Below, one piece after another: positions 43,607 to 54,085 of a stretch of DNA of 64,000 nucleotides (the stretch's first letter is position 1; each line of letters opens with the position of its first letter). Below the pieces are notes generated by a model that made no database searches, was not told the DNA's origin, and saw only the letters and a program-made list of their open reading frames with translations. This stretch comes from Ursus arctos (Eukaryota; Chordata; Mammalia; Carnivora; Ursidae). The position numbers and the translations under genes are program-made. Where the stretch lies: positions 68,514,727-68,578,726 of the forward strand of contig NW_026623100.1 of NCBI RefSeq assembly GCF_023065955.2. The letters run 5' to 3'.

Positions 43607-43944
43607 ATCCAAGTCACAAAGGTGTTGGGATGATCACGTTGTCATCATTGTAGGAAGGTTTAGAGACCCATTTGAAATCTATGCAAAAGTAAATAGCTAT
43701 GCAAGAGAATAGGAAAATGAATAGCTACCTGAGAGTGCTTGTTTTTATTTAATGCTCGGTTAGAATAGGCTAGAGTTCTAGCTAGACATCACATGGGGTT
43801 GGCCACACAACAAAGAATGACCTCTCATTAGGGTGGGTGTTTTTTCAGTGCCCTTAGACAAGCACGAGTCTCCCTGAGGGAGTGGAAGGGATAAATGGAG
43901 CATGAAGACAGAGTTAGTCTTCCTAGCACAGATCACTAGTACTT
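43607..43944. other. No recognisable feature
   Basis: About 340 bases of mixed composition with no repeat or gene signal. Confidence 0.4.
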
Positions 43945-44140
43945 CTCATTTGCAAAGAGCTTGAAATCATTTATGTTCATTTCATGCCCATGGCTGTGAT
44001 GGGAATGCACTGCTAGACTCATTTTATAGATTAGAAACCAAAAGATGGCAAAATCTAGTAGCTTACACTTGGTTTCACAGTGAATAATCACAAAGCTGGA
44101 GAAAGGACTCCTAGGTCAGTCTGTGGTTATACCACCTGGG
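43945..44140 (-). repeat. MIR SINE
   Basis: GACTCATTTTATAGATTAGAAA, CTAGTAGCTTACACTTGGTTT, ACAAAGCTGGAGAAAGGACTC and CCTAGGTCAGTCTGTGG match the antisense MIR series (CCATTTTACAGATGAGGAAAC, GTAACTTGCCCAAGGT, CAGAGCCAGGATTC, ACCCAGGTCTGTCTG). Confidence 0.65.
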
Positions 44141-44780
44141 ACTCAAAGGCGTCCGACAAAATGGACTCAATAATCTCTTTTAAGCACTTGTGAGTGCTTG
44201 TAACAGTGTAAAGCATTCTAACCATTGAACAGATTCTATTAGCAATGCATCTATTTTTTTTTTCTTCTTCTTGGAGTTGCTTCCATCCTTTCTCTCAGGG
44301 AAGTTTTCTTAGAAGAAGCTCTACCAAAATATGTGAGTTTAGTTAAAAAAAAACAAAACAAAACGGAGTGTAGGCAGATAAAAATAGCAGATGAGAAATG
44401 AAGGTGTGGCAAATGTTTCACTTCATCTTTGGGAGAAGAGTGTGCAAGTTGTATTAATGACATTAGAGCCTTATCTCTAACTGCATTATCTTCCGATTTC
44501 CGGGGCCCAAAATGTGACTGGAAAAATTAGGATGCCCAGTCAGGGTGGCTATATAGAGTCAGCTGTGTTCTGCCATAGCTTTTTGTGGGGAACACTCAAA
44601 CCATTTAAAAGAAGACATTGGAAAAGGGAAGTCCAAATGGTTGGAATTACTCCTTTTGCTAGGCTGAACAGGGTTTTGGCAAGTTTTTCCAAAGTACTTT
44701 TTTAGATTTTATCGAAAGCTTTCAAATTATATCTGAAACACAAGAAGAGCCAAAGTTGTCTAAAGAGAAGCTCCTACTAT
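44141..44780. other. No recognisable feature
   Basis: 640 bases; T- and CTT-rich 44250-44272. No gene signal. Confidence 0.4.
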
Positions 44781-44794
44781 AAACACCAATTCTT

Positions 44795-44956
44795 GGGGCC
44801 AGTGGGTGGCTCAGTCAGTTAAGCATCTGACTCTTGGTTTCAGCTCAGGTCACAATCTCAGGGTCATGTGGTCGAGCCCTGTGTCGGGCTCTTCTTGAGA
44901 TTCTCTGCCTCTGCCCCTTCCCCCACTTGCTCTCTCTCTCAAATAAATAAATGTTT
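44795..44956 (+). mobile_element. Can-SINE, older type, sense
   Basis: GGCCAGTGGGTGGCTCAGTC, AAGCATCTGACTCTTGG, CAATCTCAGGGTCATGTGG, TCGGGCTCTTCTTGAGATTC, TGCTCTCTCTCTCAAATAAAT. Exact 14-base target-site duplication AAACACCAATTCTT at 44781-44794 and 44957-44970. Shorter than the other copies in the middle part (no GCAGGGAGTCTGC-type block). Confidence 0.94.
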
Positions 44957-45109
44957 AAACACCAATTCTTTTATGAATGCTTAATTCTGCTTTCCTTACA
45001 GCATTTGCATAAAGAATGGGAATATTTTCAAAATGTAAACTGTAGAGATAATGCCAGTTGAAAGCTCTGTGCACAGTATGTGGACAAACCAGCTATGGGA
45101 CAATAGGGC

Positions 45110-45666
45110 TGTGTAGTCATGAATTAACATAGTAGCCCGGGACTGCCTGTCCTTAGAAAGGCCTGCTTATAAGATTGGTCCTTGACTAGTATCTGGGAAT
45201 TTGTCTGGTAAATATTCCTACACTGACACAAAACTTTTCCTAAATCTTAAGAGTGGTTCACCATGCTGAAACTGTATTAACAATCAGTGTGCTTCTGGGA
45301 GTTTGGAATTTTGATACATGCTAGGCAAGAAGGTGCCCATGTGATCAGCCTCTAATAAACACCTTGGACATTGAGTCTCTTAAGTGTGTCCCTGGTAGAT
45401 AACACTTTTCATGTGTTGCCACACTAACTGTTGGGATAGTTTGTTAAGTCCTGTGTGGCCCTGTTGAGAGACAAATCTTGGAAGCTAGTACCTGGTTTCC
45501 TCCAGACTTCACCCTTTGTGTCTTTTTCCCTTTCTTTGTATTTGATTTGTCTCCTTCCACTTGTCATCAGTCTTAGTCCTGTGTATAACTATAGAAGCAT
45601 CCTGTGAGTGCTTCTAGCAAATCACAAACCAGCAAATCTGTGGTGGTCTTAGAGATGTCTAATACA
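45110..45666 (+). mobile_element. ERV LTR (ERVL-like), sense, probably solo
   Basis: AGCCCGGGACTGCCTGTCC, CTTATAAGATTGGTCCTTGAC, AGTGTGCTTCTGGGAGTTTGG, CAGCCTCTAATAAACACC (polyadenylation signal), GACTTCACCCTTTGTGTC, GTGCTTCTAGCAAATCACAAA and GGTGGTCTTAGAGATGTCTAA, ending AATACA: the full 5'-to-3' order of a common eutherian LTR of about 550 bases. Subfamily not assigned. No internal region and no clear 5-base duplication. Confidence 0.68.
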
Positions 45667-48629
45667 GGACTCTTCTCTGAACATCTAAGGACAAGGCCAC
45701 TCATTTTCTTTTCTTAAGACTACTTTCCTTCCCATGTGCACATTTTAATCCATATTAGATAAATTTAAAAGAAATAGTGGGCCTGCAAAAGTCAGTGTCC
45801 CATTTAGACATTTTCTTAAATTTCTAGATACATCTGTGTTTCTCTCGTCCAGTTTCCCTACCTCAGCTGCAGCGTGCATTTTGTCTTTCATGATAATCTA
45901 CAGAAGTGGCAGACGTTGAAAAATCCCATGAAAATACAGACAGAAAGAGAGAGAGAGACAAACAGAAAGCAATTCTCATATTCTTATAGTATTTTCAGCT
46001 CAGTTGGTAGTAAAACACTCTAAAGTCTTACAAAGATGCCTGCTATCCTGAGCTATGAGGCCAGATTGGTTGATTAGAGAGGCTTGAATCTCAGGGTGCT
46101 AGAAACAGGCTTCTAAACCTTTCCCTATTTTCACTGGGTTTGGAAAAAAAAATGAATATGAATTGTAGAGGTTTGAATCTGACTGTGGAGTCAGGAAAGC
46201 ATTAACAGAAATGAGATGCTGCAGGCAGTCTCAAACACACACAAAGGACATGCACATTTGTAAAGCTCTTACAAACTCTGGGTTCTGTTTCTGGAAAGTA
46301 TCATGAATCCCAGTTCCGCATAGCAGGGGCTGTGTTGTAAGAGAGCCTAAGCCAAGATGTGTGGGTCCTCCATCCAACTCTACATTTGCAGGTCCCCACT
46401 GTCATTTGTAGTGTTCTCTCTGTGCTGGAGAAAATGAAGTGAAGCTAATGGCATCCTTTGTGTGGGAAAGGAAAGTGATATCCATGCATACAAAGGATGT
46501 GTCGGAGGGAGATATTAAAAGCAGAGACCTTCTTGAAAGCAGTGACTTTATGGGAGAAAGGATGTGCTGCCTCTTGGTTCTCCTCCAGAAACAGAGAGCC
46601 TTCACACTTCATGTCAGAGTGGTCCTGCTCTCCTAGTGTCGATGGGTCCGGTACAGGACCATGATACTTAGAGTAGACTTTGCCCCCAGAGCAACAAATT
46701 GCATCTGCAACCATTTGCTATCACTGAATGAAGCTTGTTATCCTATGCAATTCCATCTAGTTACGAAAAATAAAATAAGTGGCTTTCTAAAAGAAATGAG
46801 AATATTTGTCCAAAAGTGATCTTCTGTGATCTGTTTAGAAATCTTATCAACAGTTCTGACAGTTATGTGAAATGATATCTCTGGGTGCACCACTGCACCG
46901 ACAATAGGAATAATTATTTTTTTTCTATTAGCTCCTGTAATGAGCAGCTTTCTCCAGAACGAAAAGAGTATATTAAACTCCATACCGCCCTGGAATTTTA
47001 AAAAGCTAAATATGACTTCATTTATACTAAAAGTCTTTAATTTTCACTGGTGATAAAAACAGAATCAATGGATTTCAGTGCAAAAAAAATGATTTCTTTC
47101 CAGCTATTATAATTCCCACCCAGGGTATAATGGTATTGAACTCTGCTAGGTAATCAAAAATATTAAATCTGTTTGCATAGTTTCTTTTAAGATTTAGATT
47201 TCTGTTTATTCAAAAATAGTTCTTATCTGATTATTTGCATAAAATATGGAGACTAGATATGTAATGCTGCAATATAGTTTTCTAACATTTCAACAGTTTA
47301 CTTAGCTTATCTTTAATGCCTCATTACAAATCTCATCAAGGCTAATTTATTGGGTGTCTTAATGGCTTTATTTTTGTAAATATGATGGATTGCAAAAGCA
47401 TTTGTGTATTTCAGTTATTTCCCGTTTTCTTTAATATGTTGTACTCACAATTGACATCTTTGTGATAACTTGCACATGGAGGTATCCTCCCTCCTATGCA
47501 GATGTTGATAAGGAAATTAGGTAAATCTTTGTCATGTTTCTCCCCTGTTTTTCTCTTTCCTCTGGCTTCCTGCATCCAACGTAACTGTCCACATATAGAT
47601 GCCTCTTGGACATAATGCAGACGGTAGACTCGGGAATATGCTGTGAATCAAGCAAACCTACTCTTTTAGTGCGAAGTTTTAGCTGATGAACTTATTTATC
47701 ATGGAGAACTTATCCAAATAATCCTTTCATGGGAGAGTCTGCTATTTAGTCAGATCTGTAAGTCAATTTTGCCCCACCAAGCTTCTCCTACATTAAACCC
47801 CAACTCACAACTATGCTGTGGAAGTTTGCCTTTGAGGAAATCAGAAGCTACCCAATGAGAGAGGAAGGATGATCTGGTTTATTGCCCCAGTCCATCCGAG
47901 AAGAGTCATGAGGACATGGCTATATATCAAATGGAAGAGTATTTTATGTGTCTGACACTGTTAGCCAAAGAAGCAAGAGTGCTGAACAAAATAACTTTCT
48001 GGAAACTGTTATCTTTTTTTTGACAAATGTTGCATAGTAGAACTAAAAACAATCTAAGTCCCAAATAAATCCAATTGTCATTGACTATGGGAGTGCTAGT
48101 TTTGGAAAAAGATGACGTTTATGATACCTTCCCTAAACATTATGAAACCTTTAAGCTTCAGATCCAAACTATGACCTACGAGCAATGTCCTACTTCCTTA
48201 ATAGTATGTTAAATGTCAGTTACATAATTCTGATGGTAAATCTTTGGAAAACTCTATCATAATAATCAAATAATCAAGTAATCTTAACTAGGCCAAAAAA
48301 AAAAAAAAAAAGGATGGAAAAGAACAAGATATGAAGGGTTAAGGGAGGTAGTAAAGTCAGGAAAGAGAGCACACTAAGGAGTGAGGGCAGAAGTGAATTG
48401 CTAAGAATCCCACACATTTCTATGTCTAAGACTGTGCAGAAGGCTAGAGCATCTTAATGAATGTAGAGTGTGAACAATTGAAATAAGACCATGGAAATAA
48501 TCACTTATTCAAAGTAACACCTTGTGAAAGACATGCAATTATCAGCTGCAGTGCCACCAAATACCTCTATCTTTTCAGAGCTTATGAAATCACTTCAAAT
48601 TAAATCCTAAAGGTGAAGATTATGTCTGA
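45667..48629. other. Longest repeat-poor stretch, candidate conserved DNA
   Basis: Almost 3 kb with no transposon that I recognise; only an A17 run at 48295-48311. The part 46730-47560 is AT-rich but not repetitive and has many TAAT and POU-like sites (ATTTGCAT at 47233-47240, TCATTACA at 47321-47328, GCTAATTTATTGGG near 47341, TTATAATTCCC near 47109). Overlapping short frames at 46402-46714 on both strands are not convincing genes. Confidence 0.4.
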
Positions 48630-48960
48630 ATAGTCATCAGACATTTGATAAACATTTAGTTCTCCCAGTTTTGTGAAAGGGGTTATGGAGATAAAGATGA
48701 ATATAGTTCAATCCTTGAATAGTTTAGATGTTAGCAGGACTACACTCAGTCCATCCTGACATACTATGAGAGAAATATAAGAATACAAGTGGGAAATTAA
48801 CTAGCTGAGAGGGGTTTCATGTTGGTCTTGGAGATGCAGATGACTGATTATGAGGAACCTTGTATGCCATGCTACAGGTTAAGAATATCATCCAAAGAGC
48901 AATGGGTAGTGCTAAAGAAAAAAAAATATTTTTAACACCTGTTAAAAATGGTAAGGAAGA
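48630..48960 (-). repeat. L2, reverse
   Basis: GACATTTGATAAACATTTAG, GGAGATAAAGATGAATATAG, GGAACCTTGTATGCCATGC and GAGCAATGGGTAGTGC fit antisense L2-type sequence (ACAAATATTTATTGAG, GGATACAGTGGTGAAC, GGGCCTTGTAGGCCATG, GGCAATGGGAAGCC). Confidence 0.5.
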
Positions 48961-49462
48961 CTTTATTCAAGAAGGATTACTGCAATAGGTTTTTTGTAGT
49001 AGGGGAGAGATTTATAGACAGGAAGCAGTGTAGGGGTCAGTGGATGGAAAATTACTAAAGAGAAATATCAAGGCTAGGGAGATTCTTGCTAAACACACTC
49101 AACAGGAATCCTATTGGAGACAGGCCAGGGTAAAGAGATACCAAGATGGGGGATGCAGAAGTTAATTCAGATATCTAGGGCCAGAGACCCTCTCTAAACT
49201 GACCTGGCAGGATTCTTGCTAAAACTGGATTCAACTGACCAAAGACAGAGCCGTGAGTCAGAAAGAAGCCATTTATTTTTAGTAATTTATTACATTATGC
49301 ACTGTTGTAAAATTAGACTCCAATTTGGAATACTTTTGCATTTTTGTGCTTTGTCTGAAGTTTTGTTTTTTGAAAATTTCACCAAAGATAAATAAAATGC
49401 TTTGAATTATGGCTAACTTTGTTTTACAAAAGTGTCGTGTTTGCAGAACACTTATTATCTGG
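48961..49462. other. No recognisable feature
   Basis: About 500 bases. The phrase GATTCTTGCTAAA occurs twice (near 49081 and 49211), which might reflect an old LTR-type repeat. Not resolved. Confidence 0.35.
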
Positions 49463-49476
49463 CTAAGGAGAATCCT

Positions 49477-49640
49477 TTTTTTTTAAATTTTATTTATTTG
49501 AGAGAGAGAGAGAGAGAAAGCACATAAACAGGGAGGAGAGGCAGAAGGAGAGGGAGAAGCCGACTCTCTGGTCCCAGGACCCAGAGATCATGACCTGAGC
49601 CAAAGGCAGATACTTAACCAACTGAGCCACGCAGGTACCC
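49477..49640 (-). mobile_element. Can-SINE, middle-aged
   Basis: Antisense: T8 AAATTTTATTTATTTG, (GA)n, GAAGCCGACTCTCTGGTCCC, AGATCATGACCTGAGCC, GAGCCACGCAGGTACCCC. Exact 14-base target-site duplication CTAAGGAGAATCCT at 49463-49476 and 49641-49654. The GAGGAGCCTGATG...CTCGATCC segment is deleted, leaving 164 bases. Confidence 0.94.
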
Positions 49641-49706
49641 CTAAGGAGAATCCTAAAGACAGGCAATTGGTCCTCTGCTTTTAAGGGACCCACCTATCTC
49701 ATTCAT

Positions 49707-49866
49707 ATATATATATATTAGAATATTATAATATATTATAATTATATTATATAGCTATATATTATAATTATATAATATATTATATATTATAATATATAAT
49801 TATAATATAATAATATAATATATAATTATAATATAATAATATAATATATTTAAATATATATTTAAA
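49707..49866. repeat. AT-only block with exact 26-bp tandem duplication
   Basis: About 160 bases of nearly pure A/T (TATA, TAATATA, AATTATAATA units). Bases 49791-49816 are repeated exactly at 49817-49842. Many self-complementary stretches would allow hairpins. It lies 50 bases from a SINE and 110 bases before an L1 tail. Confidence 0.9.
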
Positions 49867-49979
49867 TTCCGGGTTTATTTGTGCAAGTGTTATTTTTTAA
49901 GGTAATAACTTCGTGTGATTAATAAAAAAGATCAAATACTACAAAAATACAAAGTGAAAAGGTCATTCTTCTTTCCATC

Positions 49980-50800
49980 CTTTTTTTCATATTGAAGTAT
50001 AGTTAGCATGCAATGTTATATTAGTGTTTCAGGTGTACAATATATAGTGATTGAGCAATTCTATCTGCTACTCAGTGCTCACTATGGTAAGTGTAGTCAC
50101 CATACAATGTTACTGTAATATTATTGACTGCGTTCCCAGTGCTGTACTTTTCATCTCTGTGACTTATTTATTTTATAATTGGAAGTTTGTACTTTTCAAT
50201 TCCCTTCAGCTATTTCATCCATACTGCCAACTCCTCTTCCCTGGCAACTACCAGTTCTCTGTATTAATGAATTTGTTTCTTGTTTTTTTGTTTGTTTATT
50301 TGTTCATTTATTTTGTGTTGTAGAGTCTACATGTAAGTGAAATCATACAGTCTTTGTCTTTCTCTGTTTGACTTATTTCACCTAACGTACTACTGTCCAG
50401 GTCCACTCACGTTGTCACAAATGGCAAGATTTCATTCTGTTTTATGGCTGAGTAGTATTCCATTGTGTCTGTCTATCTACATACAGAACATGTTCTTTAT
50501 TCATTCATCTACTGATGGACAGTTGAGTTAATTCCGCATCTTGGCTATTGTGAATAATGCTGCAGTAAACATGGAGGTGCATATTTTTTCAAATTGGCGT
50601 TTTGGTTTTCTTTGGGTAAATACCCAGTAGTGGAATTATTGCATCATATGGTTTTGTTTTTAATTTTTTGAGGAACCTTCATACTGTTTTCCATAATGGT
50701 TGCACCAATGCTCATCCCCAACAAAAATGGATGAGGTTTCTTTTTTCTCTGCATCTTCATCAACACTTGTTATTTTTTTGTCAGAGAAGCCATTTTAAGT
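49980..50800 (-). mobile_element. LINE-1 3' part, reverse (L1MA-like)
   Basis: T-rich start, then TGAAGTATAGTTAGCATGCAA, CCTGGCAACTACCAGTTCTC, ATGTAAGTGAAATCATACAG, GGCTGAGTAGTATTCCATTG, GGCTATTGTGAATAATGCTGC, TGGGTAAATACCCAGTAGTGG, AACCTTCATACTGTTTTCC: antisense 3' UTR plus the ORF2 C-terminus of an L1. Moderate divergence. 5'-truncated near 50800. Two open frames on the plus strand here are antisense artefacts. Confidence 0.85.
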
Positions 50801-50984
50801 CAGTCAAGGATAGAGTTTTTGTCAGTGTCTACCAATAATTATTGATAGCGGTACAGAAATTACTGTAGAAAAGACAAAGATTGGAAGTTAAGAGACCAGC
50901 TAGGAGCCTAAGAGACAGATCAGATGAGTTTTGTCCAGGAAAGAATGGATTAGAACCCAGACCATATCAAGAATAGTGGGTATA

Positions 50985-51184
50985 TGGGGCGCCTGGGTGG
51001 CACAGCGGTTAAAGCGTCTCCCTTTGGCTCAGGGCGTGATCCCGGCGTTATGGGATCTAGCCCCACATCAGGCTCCTCTGCTATGAGCCTGTTTCTTTCT
51101 CTCCCACTCCCTCTGCTTGTGTTCCCTCTCTCGCTGGCTGTCTCTATCTCTGTCAAATAAATAAATAAAATCTTAAAAAAAAAA
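50985..51184 (+). mobile_element. Can-SINE, young, sense
   Basis: GGGGCGCCTGGGTGGCACAG, GGCTCAGGGCGTGATCCCG, CACATCAGGCTCCTCTGC, CT-rich middle, AAATAAATAAATAAAATC and an A-tail. Target-site copies AAGAATAGTGGGTATA lie at 50969-50984 and 51185-51200, identical. A third copy follows the next element, so SINE and L1 used the same site. Confidence 0.95.
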
Positions 51185-51200
51185 AAGAATAGTGGGTATA

Positions 51201-51344
51201 GGCTGGTGATGGGTAGTAAGGAGGGCACGTATTGCATGGTGCACTGGGTGTGTTATACGCAACTAATGAATCATCGAACTTTACATCAAAAACCAGGGAT
51301 GTACTGTATGGTGACTAACATAATAAAAAAAATTAAAAAAAAAA
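51201..51344 (+). mobile_element. Carnivore LINE-1 3' end, young, sense
   Basis: GGTGATGGGTAGTAAGGAGG, GCACGTATTGCATGGTGCAC, AACTAATGAATCATCGAAC, GTACTGTATGGTGACTAAC, ATAATAAAAAAAATT and an A-tail. The flanking copies AAGAATAGTGGGTATA at 51185-51200 and 51345-51360 are identical. Same family as 26163 and 43324; only 144 bases, extremely 5'-truncated. Confidence 0.93.
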
Positions 51345-51449
51345 AAGAATAGTGGGTATAAGTAGCAAAGAAAACATTGAGAACAAAGATAAAGAAACAT
51401 TGAGGACGTTAAGTGAATAAAACATTGATTTCTGTATACTTTGCCATTT

Positions 51450-51510
51450 ACACAGTGCCTGGCATGTAGTAGGTAGATGGTTCAAAAATATTTATTACAT
51501 GAAAGAACAA
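51450..51510 (+). repeat. L2 or MIR 3' end
   Basis: CACAGTGCCTGGCATGTAGTA and AAAAATATTTATTACATGAA match the shared L2/MIR terminus. The rest is not visible. 51511-51874 holds nothing recognisable. Confidence 0.45.
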
Positions 51511-51874
51511 GTAGGGCATGTTACACATATGTCAGTGTAAACATTGTGGTTGTCATTCCTACCTGGCCATCCCCAAATCAGTCTTTCATACTGGATGGAA
51601 TCATAATTACCCACCTTCCTAACTCAGATTATAACCCATTAGTCAACTCGTGCCTAGTCATGACCGGTATCTGAGAATATTTTTATTGCATATCCCAGGT
51701 ATTGGATCATAGCAAGTACTTTGTATTTAATTCCTGGGATTAAAAGGAAACACTTTCCATTTAAAAGAATATGATAGATCATTAGCAGGAATTGTGTTCA
51801 CACTGATAATCATTCAAAACTTTTATCTAATCTCTGAGAAAAGAGTCTAGTAAATATGGGCCATTAAAAAAATT

Positions 51875-52048
51875 CCGGCTCTGTCATTCACTAGCTGTGT
51901 GATAACTAAATCTCTGTGCCTTAATTCCATCCTCTATAAAATAGACATAATTATACTTATTTTGCAGGATTTGGGGGGAAATTAAGTGTTCCTGCTTAGC
52001 AAATGCCTAAAAGAGAGTAGGGGTTCAAGAAATTAAAATATTATTTCG
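51875..52048 (+). repeat. MIR SINE
   Basis: CCGGCTCTGTCATTCACTAG, CTGTGTGATAACTAAATCTC, TGCCTTAATTCCATCCTCTA, TAAAATAGACATAATTATAC and TAGCAAATGCCTAAAAGAG give nearly the whole sense MIR. 52049-52377 shows no other family. Confidence 0.75.
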
Positions 52049-52377
52049 TTCAAAGTCACCAGCTAACAATGATGACTAAGGAATTAGTGGTGTCATATTC
52101 CTTTCAGTTATCAAGGAAATTTCCCCATTGGAACCTGACAAGTTCTTCAAGTTTCCCACATAGTAGTAAATTTAACAGTGGCTGATAAAACAGAATTCTT
52201 TGGGGGAACTGGGAACTTCAGCAGTCTCAGTGACTTCCTTGACTACTGACACTTTCTTTGGAAAACAAAGACTTTTCAGAAGAGTAAAATATTATGGACC
52301 AAGTATAAACTTTCCTTCACACAAAATGAGCGCAGTAAACACCACGTTATTTCTCTTCCCATTTAGTCATGCAATGG

Positions 52378-52545
52378 TCATTCACTGAGCTTCTTTCAGG
52401 TATCAGACACTGTTCCATATACTTGTTTTACATAGGTTATTGAGACACATCTCCTGTTCTCATAATTCACAATCTAATAAGCAGGACTGGAAAACAAATA
52501 GTTGGTTATATTACAGAGGAATTAGAATTTTGTACAAAAATTGGT
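52378..52545 (-). repeat. L2 3' end, reverse
   Basis: GTCATTCACTGAGCTTCTTTC, AGGTATCAGACACTGTTCC, CTCCTGTTCTCATAATTCAC and AATCTAATAAGCAGGACTGG fit the antisense L2 terminus (TATTGAGCGCCTACTATGTGCCAGGCACTG, CCTGCCCTCATGGAGC, TCTAGTGGGGG). Confidence 0.6.
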
Positions 52546-52819
52546 ATAAGCACAAAGTACTCTCTGAATTATTCTGATAATGGGGTCATGAAAATTTCAA
52601 GCCATGGGCTATTCTTAAGGATCTTGTTCTCAGAGAAGGAATGGCAAGTGTGAGTGGCTGATAATAGCTGTACGTGTAGTCTTTGATGTCCTGTTTTTTT
52701 TTTTTTAACACTTGTCACTTTCCCCTTGTGTAATGCCACCCTCTCCCAAATGTACATGATTATATGGTTACAGTACCTTACATTTTGTCACTCATGGTGA
52801 CCCTTAGGTAGAAGAAGCA

Positions 52820-52990
52820 GCATTGACGGATCCAGGCCCCTCCCTAGCCTTTTGTATCTGTACCATTCACCTGCTGCTTTCTATATGGAATGTCCTTTCT
52901 GTGTACATGCCCCACTAATACAGGCTCTCCAAGTTCCTTTGATCTAACCCTTAAAGAGCAATTTGTAACTCATTCCTAAGTCAATTTTTA
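52820..52990 (+). repeat. Possible L2 fragment
   Basis: CACCTGCTGCTTTCTATATGG and AATGTCCTTTCTGTGTAC resemble the L2 block GCACTTGCTGTTCCCTCTGCC, GGAATGCTCTTCC. Weak. 52546-52819 includes a T12 run near 52693; nothing else seen there or to 53135. Confidence 0.35.
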
Positions 52991-53159
52991 TGTGTGTTTC
53001 TATAGGGTGGGTGAGAACAGAATGCAGCAGAAGGAAGACATCAGATGGAAGATGGGGATAATTTTTGTCCTTCCTTATGAAATGGGAGACAGAAAGGGAG
53101 ATGCTTTTATCACCCACAAGGCAAGCTGGGCATTCAAAAAAATATAAAACATTTGCAAA

Positions 53160-53845
53160 TAGTGAAAGTTTGACTTCTCCCTTGCTGATTTGGATGCCTT
53201 TTATTTTGTTGTTGTTGTTGTCTGATTGCTGAGGCTAAGAATTCTAGTACTATGTTAAATAGTAACAATTAGAGTGGACATCCCTGTCTTGTTCCTGACC
53301 ATAGAGAAAAAGCTCTCAGTTTTTCCCCATTGAGGGTGATATTAGCTGTGGGTCTTTTGTATATGGCCTTTATGATGTTGAGGTACGTTCCATCTATACC
53401 TACTTTGTTGAGTGTTTCTATCAAGAATGGAGGTCGTATTTTGTCAAATGGTTTTTCTGCATCTATTGAGAGGATCATATGGTTCTTATTCTTTCTTTTA
53501 TTAATGTGGTGTGTCATGTCGATTGATTTGAGAGTATTGAACCACCCCTGCAGCCCAGGAATAAATCCCACTTGATCGTGGTGAATAATTCTTTTAATGT
53601 ACTGATGGATTTGATTTGCTAGTATCTTGTTGAGAATTTTTGCATCCATGTTCATCAGGGATTTTGGCCTGTAATTCTCCTTTTTAGTGATGTCTTTGTC
53701 TGGTTTTGGAATCAAGGTAATGCTGGCCTCGTAGAAGGAATTTGGAAGTTTTCCTTCCATCTCTATTATTTGGAACATTTTGAGAAGAACAAGTACTATC
53801 TCTTCTTTAAATGACTGATAGAATTCCATGGGAAGTCATCTGGCT
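53160..53845 (-). pseudogene. LINE-1 ORF2 reverse-transcriptase fragment
   Basis: Translating the minus strand gives 186 codons without a stop (53829-53269). Recognisable blocks in order: [57 protein letters not shown] (RT motif A; the usual EKAFDK has become EKPFDK) and SGTRQGCPL (motif B). In L1 this domain copies RNA into DNA at the nicked target. Here it lacks the catalytic FADD motif and the start codon, and is cut by a SINE upstream. Non-functional fragment in the inverted half of the L1. Confidence 0.92.
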
Positions 53846-53858
53846 CTGGACTTTTGTT

Positions 53859-54084
53859 GTGTTTTTTTTTGTTTTGTTTTGTTTTGTTTTGTTTTGTTTT
53901 AAAGATTTTTTATTTATTTGACAGAGAGAGACAGCCAGCGAAAGAGGGAATACAAGCAGGGGGAGTGGGAGAGGAAGAAGCAGGCTCCCAGCAGAGGAGC
54001 CTGATGTGGGGCTTGATCCCAGAACGCCGGGATCACGCCCTGAGCCAAAGGCAGACGCTTAATGACTGCGCCACCCAGGCGCCC
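53859..54084 (-). mobile_element. Can-SINE, young, with (AAAAC)n tail
   Basis: Antisense: (GTTTT)n at 53870-53900, AAAGATTTTTTATTTATTTG, GACAGCCAGCGAAAGAGG, GAGCCTGATGTGGGGCTTG, GGGATCACGCCCTGAGCC, GCGCCACCCAGGCGCCCC. Exact target-site duplication CTGGACTTTTGTT at 53846-53858 and 54085-54097. It disrupts ORF2 between the NKSPGA-type motif and the following block, so the L1 is older. Confidence 0.95.
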
Positions 54085-54085
54085 C

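Noticed and set aside
50986..51060. tRNA-like sequence at the start of the SINE (and of other SINE copies)
   Set aside because: These are SINE heads descended from a tRNA, with a SINE body and tail attached; not tRNA genes.
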